Assembly (NCBI RefSeq): GCF_029937755.1
Contig: NZ_JAPYPG010000003.1
Location: forward strand, 404,568 to 468,567
Direction of reading: 5' to 3'
Source of the DNA: Henriciella sp.
Lineage (GTDB): Bacteria; Pseudomonadota; Alphaproteobacteria; Caulobacterales; Hyphomonadaceae
DNA length: 64,000 nucleotides
A program made the position numbers and the translations under genes. The notes beneath the pieces are model-generated. The model had not been told where the DNA came from, did not search any database, and worked only from the letters and a program-made list of their open reading frames with translations. Below are positions 1 through 6,801 of the stretch, one piece after another (position 1 is the first letter of the stretch; each line of letters starts with the position of its first letter).

Positions 1-1
1 C

Positions 2-202
2 GAGGAAGCGATCGGCCGGCCGGTCTACGGCACCGTCTCGTCAGACTGGGAAGCCGCGCTGGCTTCGGTCAATTTCGGTCAGGCTGTCAGCCAAGCCAAG
101 CCAGGCAACCGTATATCGAAGGATGTCGAAACGCTAATCAGTGCGCTGGAAGGCGGGGCCGAAGCGACCGGCCAGATCATCAAGGCAAGGAAGAGCGCAT
201 AA
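2..202 (+). CDS. cpaE: CpaE-like Flp pilus assembly ATPase, C-terminal end only
   Basis: An open frame enters from the left edge and ends in TAA at 200-202, giving 66 residues that finish in ARKSA. The stop overlaps the ATG of cpaF (TAATG), so the two genes are translationally coupled. In tad/cpa loci the gene just before cpaF is normally cpaE, a MinD/ParA-like ATPase that helps place the pilus machinery at the cell pole. The visible segment (GRPVYGTVSSDW, then RISKDVETLISALEGG) fits the tail of such a protein but has no diagnostic motif, because the Walker motifs lie outside the window. The name rests mainly on gene order. Confidence 0.6.
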   Translation, partial: EEAIGRPVYGTVSSDWEAALASVNFGQAVSQAKPGNRISKDVETLISALEGGAEATGQIIKARKSA

Positions 203-1641
203 TGGCCAGGTTCTCCCTCCTCTCCAAAACACCGCGTCCCGAAGCCGAAGAGGCTGAGCGCCCGTCTGAGGATCAAGCCTCCGGCACCCCACGCGAACAC
301 GTGCCGCTTTTCTCCGACGAGGATGCGCCAGAACCGCCAGACACCAAGGCGGATGCGCCCTCGCATGACCTGCTGGACGCAAAACTCCGGGTTCATAACA
401 AGCTGATCGACGAACTCGACCTCGCCATGCTCGACAAGCTGGACGAGACCGAGATGCGCCGACAGGTCCGCCGGCTCGTGACCGAGATCGTCCGTGAAGA
501 GCGCATTCCGATGAACCAGGCGGAAGTCTCGCAGTTTGCGGATTCGGTTTATGATGAGATGACCGGCCTCGGCCCCCTCGAACCGTTGCTGGCAGACCCA
601 TCGATCTCGGACATCCTGATCAATGGCGCAAAGCAGGTCTATGTCGAGCGCGGCGGCGAACTTGAACTTTCCGAAGCCAAGTTTCGCGACAATGCTCATT
701 TGCGTCGCATCATCGGCCGGATCGTGTCAGCCGTCGGGCGCCGGGTGGACGAGAGCCAGCCGCTTGTCGATGCGCGCCTGCTGGACGGCTCCCGCGTCAA
801 CGCCGCCGTCGAGCCGGTCGCCATTGACGGCCCACTCGTCTCCATACGGAAGTTCTCCAAGAAGCCCCTGACGCTGGAAAAACTGATCTCCTTCAAGGCG
901 ATGCCCAAGGAAGTTGCAGAATTTCTGCACGGCGCGGTGAAGTGCCGGGTGACCTGCATCATTTCCGGTGGCACGGGGTCGGGCAAGACGACGCTGCTTA
1001 ATGCGCTCTCGGCCGCGATCAGCCACAAGGAACGCCTGATCACAATCGAGGACGCCGCCGAGCTCCAGCTGCAGCAGCCGCATGTCGCGCGCATGGAGAC
1101 ACGGCCCCCGAACCTCGAAGGCAAGGGCGAGATCCGCCAGCGCGAACTGGTCAAGAACGCGCTGCGCATGCGCCCTGACCGTGTGATCCTCGGCGAGGTC
1201 CGGTCCGAGGAAGCCTTCGACATGCTTCAGGCCATGAATACCGGCCACGAAGGGTCGATGGCGACCATCCACGCCAACAATCCGCGCGAGGCCATCAGCC
1301 GGCTGGAGCAGATGGTTGCCATGGGCGGCCTGCGTATCAGCCAGGAAGCGGTTCGTTCGCAGATTGCCTCAGCCATCGGCATCATCATCCAGGTCCAGCG
1401 CCTGTCGGACGGGTCGCGCCGGCTCACGCATGTGACGGAGGTCACCGGCAAGGAAGGCGACATCATCCAGATGCAGGACATCTTTACCTTCAACCGTCTG
1501 CGCACGGAAGAAGACGGCAAGGTCGTCGGCGAGTTCCGGGCTTCCGGCCTGCGTCCCAAATGCCTCGACGAGATGCAGCGCCGCGGCGTGCATCTTCCGA
1601 CCGAATACTTCGATCCCTCCACACCGCTCCTGCAGGTGTAG
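202..1641 (+). CDS. cpaF: CpaF/TadA-type secretion ATPase of the Tad (Flp) pilus
   Basis: This is the hexameric cytoplasmic ATPase that powers extension and retraction of Flp pili. The 479-residue protein has a charged, low-complexity N-terminus (about 1-60), an N-terminal domain (about 80-230) and the T2SSE ATPase core. The Walker A motif GGTGSGKTT has its lysine at residue 262. The Walker B/Asp-box region reads RPDRVILGEVR (about 324-334), and the His-box region HEGSMATIHANNP lies at about 349-361. Length and motifs are normal for the family. The ATG overlaps the cpaE stop, and tadB follows after 10 bases, so cpaE-cpaF-tadB-tadC form one transcription unit. Confidence 0.95.
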   Translation: MARFSLLSKTPRPEAEEAERPSEDQASGTPREHVPLFSDEDAPEPPDTKADAPSHDLLDAKLRVHNKLIDELDLAMLDKLDETEMRRQVRRLVTEIVREERIPMNQAEVSQFADSVYDEMTGLGPLEPLLADPSISDILINGAKQVYVERGGELELSEAKFRDNAHLRRIIGRIVSAVGRRVDESQPLVDARLLDGSRVNAAVEPVAIDGPLVSIRKFSKKPLTLEKLISFKAMPKEVAEFLHGAVKCRVTCIISGGTGSGKTTLLNALSAAISHKERLITIEDAAELQLQQPHVARMETRPPNLEGKGEIRQRELVKNALRMRPDRVILGEVRSEEAFDMLQAMNTGHEGSMATIHANNPREAISRLEQMVAMGGLRISQEAVRSQIASAIGIIIQVQRLSDGSRRLTHVTEVTGKEGDIIQMQDIFTFNRLRTEEDGKVVGEFRASGLRPKCLDEMQRRGVHLPTEYFDPSTPLLQV

Positions 1642-1651
1642 CGAGACGCTT

Positions 1652-2605
1652 ATGGGAATCGAAGCCGTCATCTACGTCCTGGCCTTCGGCTCCGCCTTCA
1701 TGGCGATGCAGTCGATGCTCGGCTTCGGCAAGACCGCGCTTGCCAAGACACGGATCAACCAACGGCTCAAGGTCAAGGAAAGCCAGTCCTCCGTCGCTGA
1801 CCTGATCGTGGAGCTGCGCCGCCAGCGTGGCCTTGACCAGGATGGCAACCAGCGCCTCGCGCTTACATGGTTCAACGAACTGGTTACCCGCTCAGGCCTG
1901 AACTTCCAGCCAACCGTCTGGGCCGGTATTGCCGCCGGGCTCGGCGTGGCCGCCTTCGGGGTAAGCTTCTGGTTTCTGAAGAGTTTCCTCATCTCCATTC
2001 CGGCTGCCCTGGTTGCGGCGACCTTGCTGCCAATCCTCTTCCTGAAACACACGGCCGGGCGGCGTGAGAAGAAGCTTGGCGAACAGTTGCCCGACGCGCT
2101 TGAGATCATCGTTCGCAGCCTTGAGGCCGGCCACCCGGTGCCCACGGCCGTCTCGCTGGTCGGGCGCGAGATGCCGGACCCGATCGGGTCCGAATTCGGT
2201 CTCGCTGCCGATGAGATCTCCTATGGCTCAAGCCTTGAGGAGGCCGTGCGCAAGCTCGCAGAGCGCACCCGCCAGCCGGATGTCGAACTCTTTGCCGCCA
2301 CGGTTCGCCTGCAGGCCAAGACCGGCGGCAACCTGGCAAGCCTCCTCAAGGTCAACGCCCACACCGTACGCGCACGCCAGAAGATGCGCCTGAAGGTCCA
2401 GGCTGCCTCGTCGGAAGGCCGCGCCTCGGCACTTATCCTGACCAGCGCCCCCTTCCTCGTCATGGGGGCGATGTACATGATCACACCGGAATTCTACGGC
2501 GACGTCATCGACGAGAAACTCGTCCAGTATGGACTTGGCGGCTGCCTTGTCTGGATGGTGATCGGCAATCTGGTCATGCGCAAGATGATCAATTTCAAGG
2601 TCTGA
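1652..2605 (+). CDS. tadB: TadB, inner-membrane platform protein of the Tad pilus
   Basis: This is a 317-residue type II secretion F-domain protein. It has an N-terminal membrane segment (about 5-25), a pair of hydrophobic segments near 88-130, the cytoplasmic T2SSF domain with the EQLPDALEIIVRSLEAGHPVPTAV pattern (about 143-168), and two C-terminal membrane segments. With TadC it forms the platform that couples the CpaF motor to pilin polymerisation. It lies 10 bases after cpaF and 17 bases before tadC. The name TadB rather than TadC is given by position and by the family's order of segments. Confidence 0.9.
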   Translation: MGIEAVIYVLAFGSAFMAMQSMLGFGKTALAKTRINQRLKVKESQSSVADLIVELRRQRGLDQDGNQRLALTWFNELVTRSGLNFQPTVWAGIAAGLGVAAFGVSFWFLKSFLISIPAALVAATLLPILFLKHTAGRREKKLGEQLPDALEIIVRSLEAGHPVPTAVSLVGREMPDPIGSEFGLAADEISYGSSLEEAVRKLAERTRQPDVELFAATVRLQAKTGGNLASLLKVNAHTVRARQKMRLKVQAASSEGRASALILTSAPFLVMGAMYMITPEFYGDVIDEKLVQYGLGGCLVWMVIGNLVMRKMINFKV

Positions 2606-2622
2606 CAGGAGGCTCGTGACAC

Positions 2623-3564
2623 ATGCCCACAGGCGGCTCACAGGATACCACGCTGATCACCATCATCATGATCGTGATGGGCGCAACCATGCTCGTCCTC
2701 GGCAGCACGGTCTTCCGGTCAGTGCGCGACAAACGCCAGGTGAGCGATCGCCTCAAGGGGGAAGGCACACGGGCACCGCGGACCCCAGCCTATCCCGAAA
2801 AACCACGCAGGAACGTTATCGAGGACCTCGGCCGGCGGTTTACCGATCCGAACTCCGAAGAGCTGACCAAACTCCGCCACCGCCTCATGAAGGCTGGCTA
2901 CTACTCGAAATCCGCGCCCTTCATCTATATCGGCGTCCGCTTCGTGGCGCTGATCATCCCGCAAATCCTGCTGCTCTTCTGCTGGCCGATGATCGACCAG
3001 TACATGCCCAAACACGGCCTGCTCATGATGTCGGTCGGCCTCGGCATTATCAGCTTCGTCGCGCCTTCCTTCATTCTCGACAAGAAGATGGCGACCCGCG
3101 AGGAGGAATACCGCAACGGCTTCCCCGACATGATGGACCTGCTGGTTGCCTGTGTCGAAGCCGGGCTCAGTCTTGACGGCGCGGTCCAGCGCGTGGCCGA
3201 GGAAATCGTGCAACGCTATCCGAACCTCGCCGATCACCTGAAGATCCTGAATCTCGAAATGCGGGCCGGCCGGGCGCGTACCGAAGCCTGGAAGAACTTC
3301 GCCGACCGGCTCGGTCTCGACGAGGCCCGCGCACTCGCCACGATGCTGCGCCAGTCCGAAGAACTCGGCACGAGCGTCGGTGAAACGCTTCGGGTCTTTG
3401 CTGCCGATATGCGTGAGAAACGGATGCTCTATGCCGAGGAGAAAGCGCTCGCCCTGCCCGCCAAGCTGGTCGTGCCGCTGATCCTCTTTGTGTTTCCATC
3501 GCTGCTGGTCGTGCTCATGCTGCCAGCCGTCGTCCGCATGATGTATGTCTTCAGCGAGACCTGA
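2623..3564 (+). CDS. tadC: TadC, inner-membrane platform protein of the Tad pilus
   Basis: This is a 313-residue T2SSF protein and a paralogue of TadB. It has an N-terminal membrane segment (about 9-27), paired hydrophobic segments (about 103-150), the F-domain with FPDMMDLLVACVEAGLSLDGAV (about 167-188), and a C-terminal segment rich in Val and Leu (about 283-308). The ATG is preceded by an AGGAGG-like ribosome site around 2608. It closes the plus-strand tad unit. The next gene, cpaB, runs towards it from the opposite strand. Confidence 0.92.
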   Translation: MPTGGSQDTTLITIIMIVMGATMLVLGSTVFRSVRDKRQVSDRLKGEGTRAPRTPAYPEKPRRNVIEDLGRRFTDPNSEELTKLRHRLMKAGYYSKSAPFIYIGVRFVALIIPQILLLFCWPMIDQYMPKHGLLMMSVGLGIISFVAPSFILDKKMATREEEYRNGFPDMMDLLVACVEAGLSLDGAVQRVAEEIVQRYPNLADHLKILNLEMRAGRARTEAWKNFADRLGLDEARALATMLRQSEELGTSVGETLRVFAADMREKRMLYAEEKALALPAKLVVPLILFVFPSLLVVLMLPAVVRMMYVFSET

Positions 3565-3642
3565 GGGAAGCGCAGCGGGGAGCCGGTCGGCATGGTCTCA
3601 CGCGCACACCTTCATCAACATGCTTTGGGAAAGCCCTTGGCC

Positions 3643-4500
3643 CTACTGGCTCACAGGGACGTCGTGCTCACTCATCCGCTCACCGAGGACGACCTCGATC
3701 GTGGATGAGGACGGCTTGCGCGGCGCGAAACGGCGTGGCGCAGTGTAGGCGACCTGCTTCGGCGTCTCCTCCTCGCGCAGGGAGACGGCCTCTGCCTGCT
3801 CGAACGCTTCATCCGCACTCCCGCGCAGGGCAAGCGACAGCGTGCCGGTCTGCGAAGCCACCGAGAGCTTCTGGGCCTGATCAAGCGTGACGGCGAGCGT
3901 TGCGGTCTCGAAGACGCCTGCCTGCTCACCCGTCATGTCGTCATTCAGGTCGACGCCAAGCACCTCTACATTCTGCAGGAGCACCTTGGAGACCAGCTTC
4001 AGGACTTTCGACTCCGGGGCAGCGTCTTCAGTGAAGATCACGTCGACATGATCTCCCGGAAGGACAAAACCGCCGACACCAGAAACTGCCGAAGTGCGAA
4101 TGGTAAAGGCGCGCGAGCCCGGCTGAATCTTTGCTGACAGCGAGGCACGCATGCCCGGCGCCAGGAGCATCGCTTCAGACAAGGCCTGCCCGGCCGCAAT
4201 ATCGATCAGTGTGCGGCGATTGTCACCGGACTGCTCAAGCGCATCGGCCGAGGTGAAATGGCCCGGCGGCAAGGACGACACAGGACGCTCTTCAACGGCA
4301 AACCAGTCGGCGCTGACCGAAACCCCGCGCGGAATGTCACGCGAAGCGACCAGCACAGGCTCCATCGCAGGTGCGGCCGCCTCAACGGCGCGCGGCGCTT
4401 CCGGCTGGGAGGAGGAAGAGAGCCACAAGCGCGCTCCGAGCAAGGCTGCCGCACCAAAGGCGATGGAGAGAAGGAGGGTGATGACCGGGGAAATCTGCAT
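3643..4500 (-). CDS. cpaB: CpaB/RcpC, SAF-domain Flp pilus assembly protein
   Basis: This 285-residue protein has an N-terminal membrane anchor (PVITLLLSIAFGAAALLGARLW), a SAF domain at about 45-105 beginning PVLVASRDIPRGVSVSADWF, and an RcpC-type domain containing FVLPGDHVDVIFTED. CpaB is a periplasmic component of the Tad secretion channel. I chose the ATG at 4500 over an in-frame GTG at 4512 because GGA lies seven bases before the ATG and nothing Shine-Dalgarno-like precedes the GTG. In most tad loci cpaB opens the operon and is co-directional; here it is convergent with tadC and has its own promoter region (4501-4606). Confidence 0.9.
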   Translation of the reverse strand: MQISPVITLLLSIAFGAAALLGARLWLSSSSQPEAPRAVEAAAPAMEPVLVASRDIPRGVSVSADWFAVEERPVSSLPPGHFTSADALEQSGDNRRTLIDIAAGQALSEAMLLAPGMRASLSAKIQPGSRAFTIRTSAVSGVGGFVLPGDHVDVIFTEDAAPESKVLKLVSKVLLQNVEVLGVDLNDDMTGEQAGVFETATLAVTLDQAQKLSVASQTGTLSLALRGSADEAFEQAEAVSLREEETPKQVAYTAPRRFAPRKPSSSTIEVVLGERMSEHDVPVSQ

Positions 4501-4606
4501 CTGTCGATCCACTCATTAAGACGTGAGCAGACTATTCCGGCGGGCTTAAACACACCGCAAATCGCGGCATTCAATTGCGCGGGCCCGCTTAACCAAGACA
4601 GGCCCC

Positions 4607-5362
4607 CTAGCCGCTCTCCCGTCCGCCGACATAGCCAAGCGTCGTTGCGCGGTGGATCGCCTGCGCCTTGCCGGCCACGCCCAGCTTCCGCGCGGCATTG
4701 GTGATGTGAAAGCGCACCGTCGGCAGGGAGATGTCGATAATGGTCGCGATCTCTGCATCCGTCTTGCCGGCTGCGGCCCATTTAAGGCACAGGATTTCCC
4801 GGCGTGTCAGATGAACCGCAGGTCCCTTCGGCCCTATCGCCCGGGCATCATGATAGGTCGCAACGAATTTGAGCGTCAGCGCATAGAGGTGCTCGGCTTC
4901 GCGATGGAATACCGGTTCGACGTCAATCTCCTTGTCCGTGGCCCAGACCACCGCCCCGATTGCCCCACCCGGCAGGTGGACCGGTGACACAATCGCCGCC
5001 CTGATACGGGCATCGGTATACTCTTCCGGATCATTGGCCGCCTGCAGCACAGGATTGGGCCTCCAGCTGCCGAGGCGCCCATCCGCGAAATAGAACGGCT
5101 CCGCACAGGTGCGGGTCGAATGCACCAGCGTCGAGCGAAGCGCGAAAGCACGGTCTTTCCAGTATTCAAGCTCGGGATCGATCCAGCGGAAGAAGGTCTC
5201 GGCGAACGGCCGGCCATCGCGATCGAACATCGGCTCGGGGCTTCCGATATCTGCGCTCACGGCAATGTAAGGCAGGCCCATTTCGACGCCGACATCACGC
5301 ACCTCGCGCGCAAGCAGGTCGAGCTGATCTTCAAGAGACGGATGGTGATCCGAAGTCATCAT
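4607..5362 (-). CDS. LuxR-family regulator with autoinducer-binding-type N-terminus
   Basis: The protein has 251 residues. The last ~65 (about 185-245) form a LuxR/FixJ helix-turn-helix: LTRREILCLKWAAAGKTDAE, then TVRFHITNAARKLGV. The N-terminal ~160 residues have the size and aromatic pattern of the autoinducer-binding domain (FRWIDPELEYWKDRAF, then EPFYFADG), although the usual Asp-Pro after the Trp/Tyr cluster is not obvious. I start it at the first of two tandem ATGs (5360-5362); the frame stays open 45 codons further upstream but that stretch is not protein-like. No luxI-type synthase is in the window, so it would be a LuxR solo. It is divergent from an acyl-CoA dehydrogenase gene and may control it. 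Confidence 0.8.
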   Translation of the reverse strand: MMTSDHHPSLEDQLDLLAREVRDVGVEMGLPYIAVSADIGSPEPMFDRDGRPFAETFFRWIDPELEYWKDRAFALRSTLVHSTRTCAEPFYFADGRLGSWRPNPVLQAANDPEEYTDARIRAAIVSPVHLPGGAIGAVVWATDKEIDVEPVFHREAEHLYALTLKFVATYHDARAIGPKGPAVHLTRREILCLKWAAAGKTDAEIATIIDISLPTVRFHITNAARKLGVAGKAQAIHRATTLGYVGGRESG

Positions 5363-5373
5363 GGGAGGAAGCT

Positions 5374-5383
5374 GGTTATAACC
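5374..5383. promoter_or_regulatory. Perfect 10-bp palindrome GGTTATAACC in the LuxR/acyl-CoA dehydrogenase intergenic region
   Basis: The sequence GGTTATAACC is identical to its reverse complement and lies 12 bases upstream of the luxR-type start codon, in the 113-base divergent promoter. LuxR-type proteins bind dyads, usually longer ones (18-20 bp). This could be the core of an operator used for autoregulation, or an extended -10 region (TTATAAC). Only the symmetry is seen; the role is inferred. Confidence 0.4.
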
Positions 5384-5475
5384 TATTATTACTGGCAGCT
5401 TGTCGGTTTCCAAGCTTGCGTACAAGACTGACTTAGAGGCAGTCCGCCAAGATAAATACAGGGGAGGTCCAACAG

Positions 5476-6678
5476 ATGAAACTCGCACTCGAACCACACC
5501 ACGAAGCCTTTCGGGAAGAAGTCCGTACCTTCCTCGCGGAGAAGCTGCCGCCGGAACTGGCTGAGGCCGGCCGGCTCAACACCAGCGCCTTCAGTGAACC
5601 CCAGCACAATCTGCCCTGGCTGCGCATCCTGAACGAAAAAGGCTGGGCTGCTCCGCACTGGCCCGAGCAATATGGCGGCACAGGCTGGGACGAAATGCAG
5701 AAATACATCTTCGCGTCCGAGTGCGCGAAGGCTGGCACGCCGTCGCTTTCGCCCATGGGGCTTCAGATGGTGGGGCCCTGCATCATGGGCTTCGGCACCG
5801 AGGAGCAGAAAGCCTACTACTTGCCTCGCATCCTCAAAGGCGAGGACTATTGGTGCCAGGGCTATTCCGAACCGGGCGCGGGATCCGACCTTGCAAACCT
5901 GCAGCTGCGCGCCGTGTCCGATGGCGACGACTATGTCCTCAACGGCTCGAAGATCTGGACGACCCAGGCTCATCACGCCAACAAGATGTTTTGCCTGGTG
6001 CGCACGTCTACGGAAGGCAAGCCGCAGCAAGGCATCACCTTCCTCCTGCTCGACATGAACACACCAGGGATCCGGGTCGAGCCGATCATCACCATGGCTG
6101 GCGAGCATGAGGTCAATCAGGTCTTCTTCGATGACGTGCGCGTGCCGAAATCAGGCCGGCTGGGCGAGGAGAATGATGGCTGGACGGTTGCGAAATACCT
6201 GCTCGAATTCGAGCGTGGCGGCGGCTCATCGGCAGGACTGGAAGCCGCTCTCGAGCGCGTGCGGATCATGGCCCATTCCGAACCGGGCACAGGCGGCAAT
6301 CCGCTCGCCAGCGAGCCAGCGTTCATGCGCCGCTATGCCGACACGAAGATCGCGCTGGAAGGGATCGTCGTTACCGAGAAGCGGGTCGCAGCAGCCCTCG
6401 CTGGTGGCAAGAATCCCGGCCCGGCCTCTTCCATGCTCAAGACGGCCCGCACCGAGACCATGCAGCGGATCGACGAACTCGCCATCGAGGCCGCCGGCCT
6501 CTACGGCACGGTCGAGCAGACGGCGGCGCGTCAGCCGGGCTCGAATATAGAAGCTGTCGGCCCGGACCACAGCCTGACCGCTATGCCCCGATATCTGAAC
6601 AACCGGGCCGCTTCCATCTATGGCGGATCGAATGAAGTGCAGAGAAACGTCATGGCCAAGCTTCTTCTTGGCCTCTGA
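5476..6678 (+). CDS. Acyl-CoA dehydrogenase family protein
   Basis: This is a full-length (400-residue) FAD-dependent acyl-CoA dehydrogenase, catalysing alpha,beta-desaturation of an acyl-CoA. Visible family signatures are WCQGYSEPGAGSDLANLQ (about 132-149), an FAD-contacting W-T-T-Q region (KIWTTQAHHANKMF), and the C-terminal SIYGGSNEVQRNVMAKLLLG. The start is set by GGGGAGG at 5461-5467, nine bases before the ATG. The protein resembles long-chain, pimeloyl or steroid side-chain types, but the substrate cannot be read from sequence. It is followed, 123 bases on, by a TonB receptor gene, which suggests that uptake and beta-oxidation of one hydrophobic substrate are linked. Confidence 0.88.
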   Translation: MKLALEPHHEAFREEVRTFLAEKLPPELAEAGRLNTSAFSEPQHNLPWLRILNEKGWAAPHWPEQYGGTGWDEMQKYIFASECAKAGTPSLSPMGLQMVGPCIMGFGTEEQKAYYLPRILKGEDYWCQGYSEPGAGSDLANLQLRAVSDGDDYVLNGSKIWTTQAHHANKMFCLVRTSTEGKPQQGITFLLLDMNTPGIRVEPIITMAGEHEVNQVFFDDVRVPKSGRLGEENDGWTVAKYLLEFERGGGSSAGLEAALERVRIMAHSEPGTGGNPLASEPAFMRRYADTKIALEGIVVTEKRVAAALAGGKNPGPASSMLKTARTETMQRIDELAIEAAGLYGTVEQTAARQPGSNIEAVGPDHSLTAMPRYLNNRAASIYGGSNEVQRNVMAKLLLGL

Positions 6679-6801
6679 TCTGTAATAATGACGGGGCCCT
6701 GTCATTTCCGATAGCTTGTGCAGGCGCCCCGTTTCGCGAACCCTCTCCCATGCACATCGACACCCGGGAAAAAACCGGGTGCAGCTCTATGGGAGGAAAA
6801 C

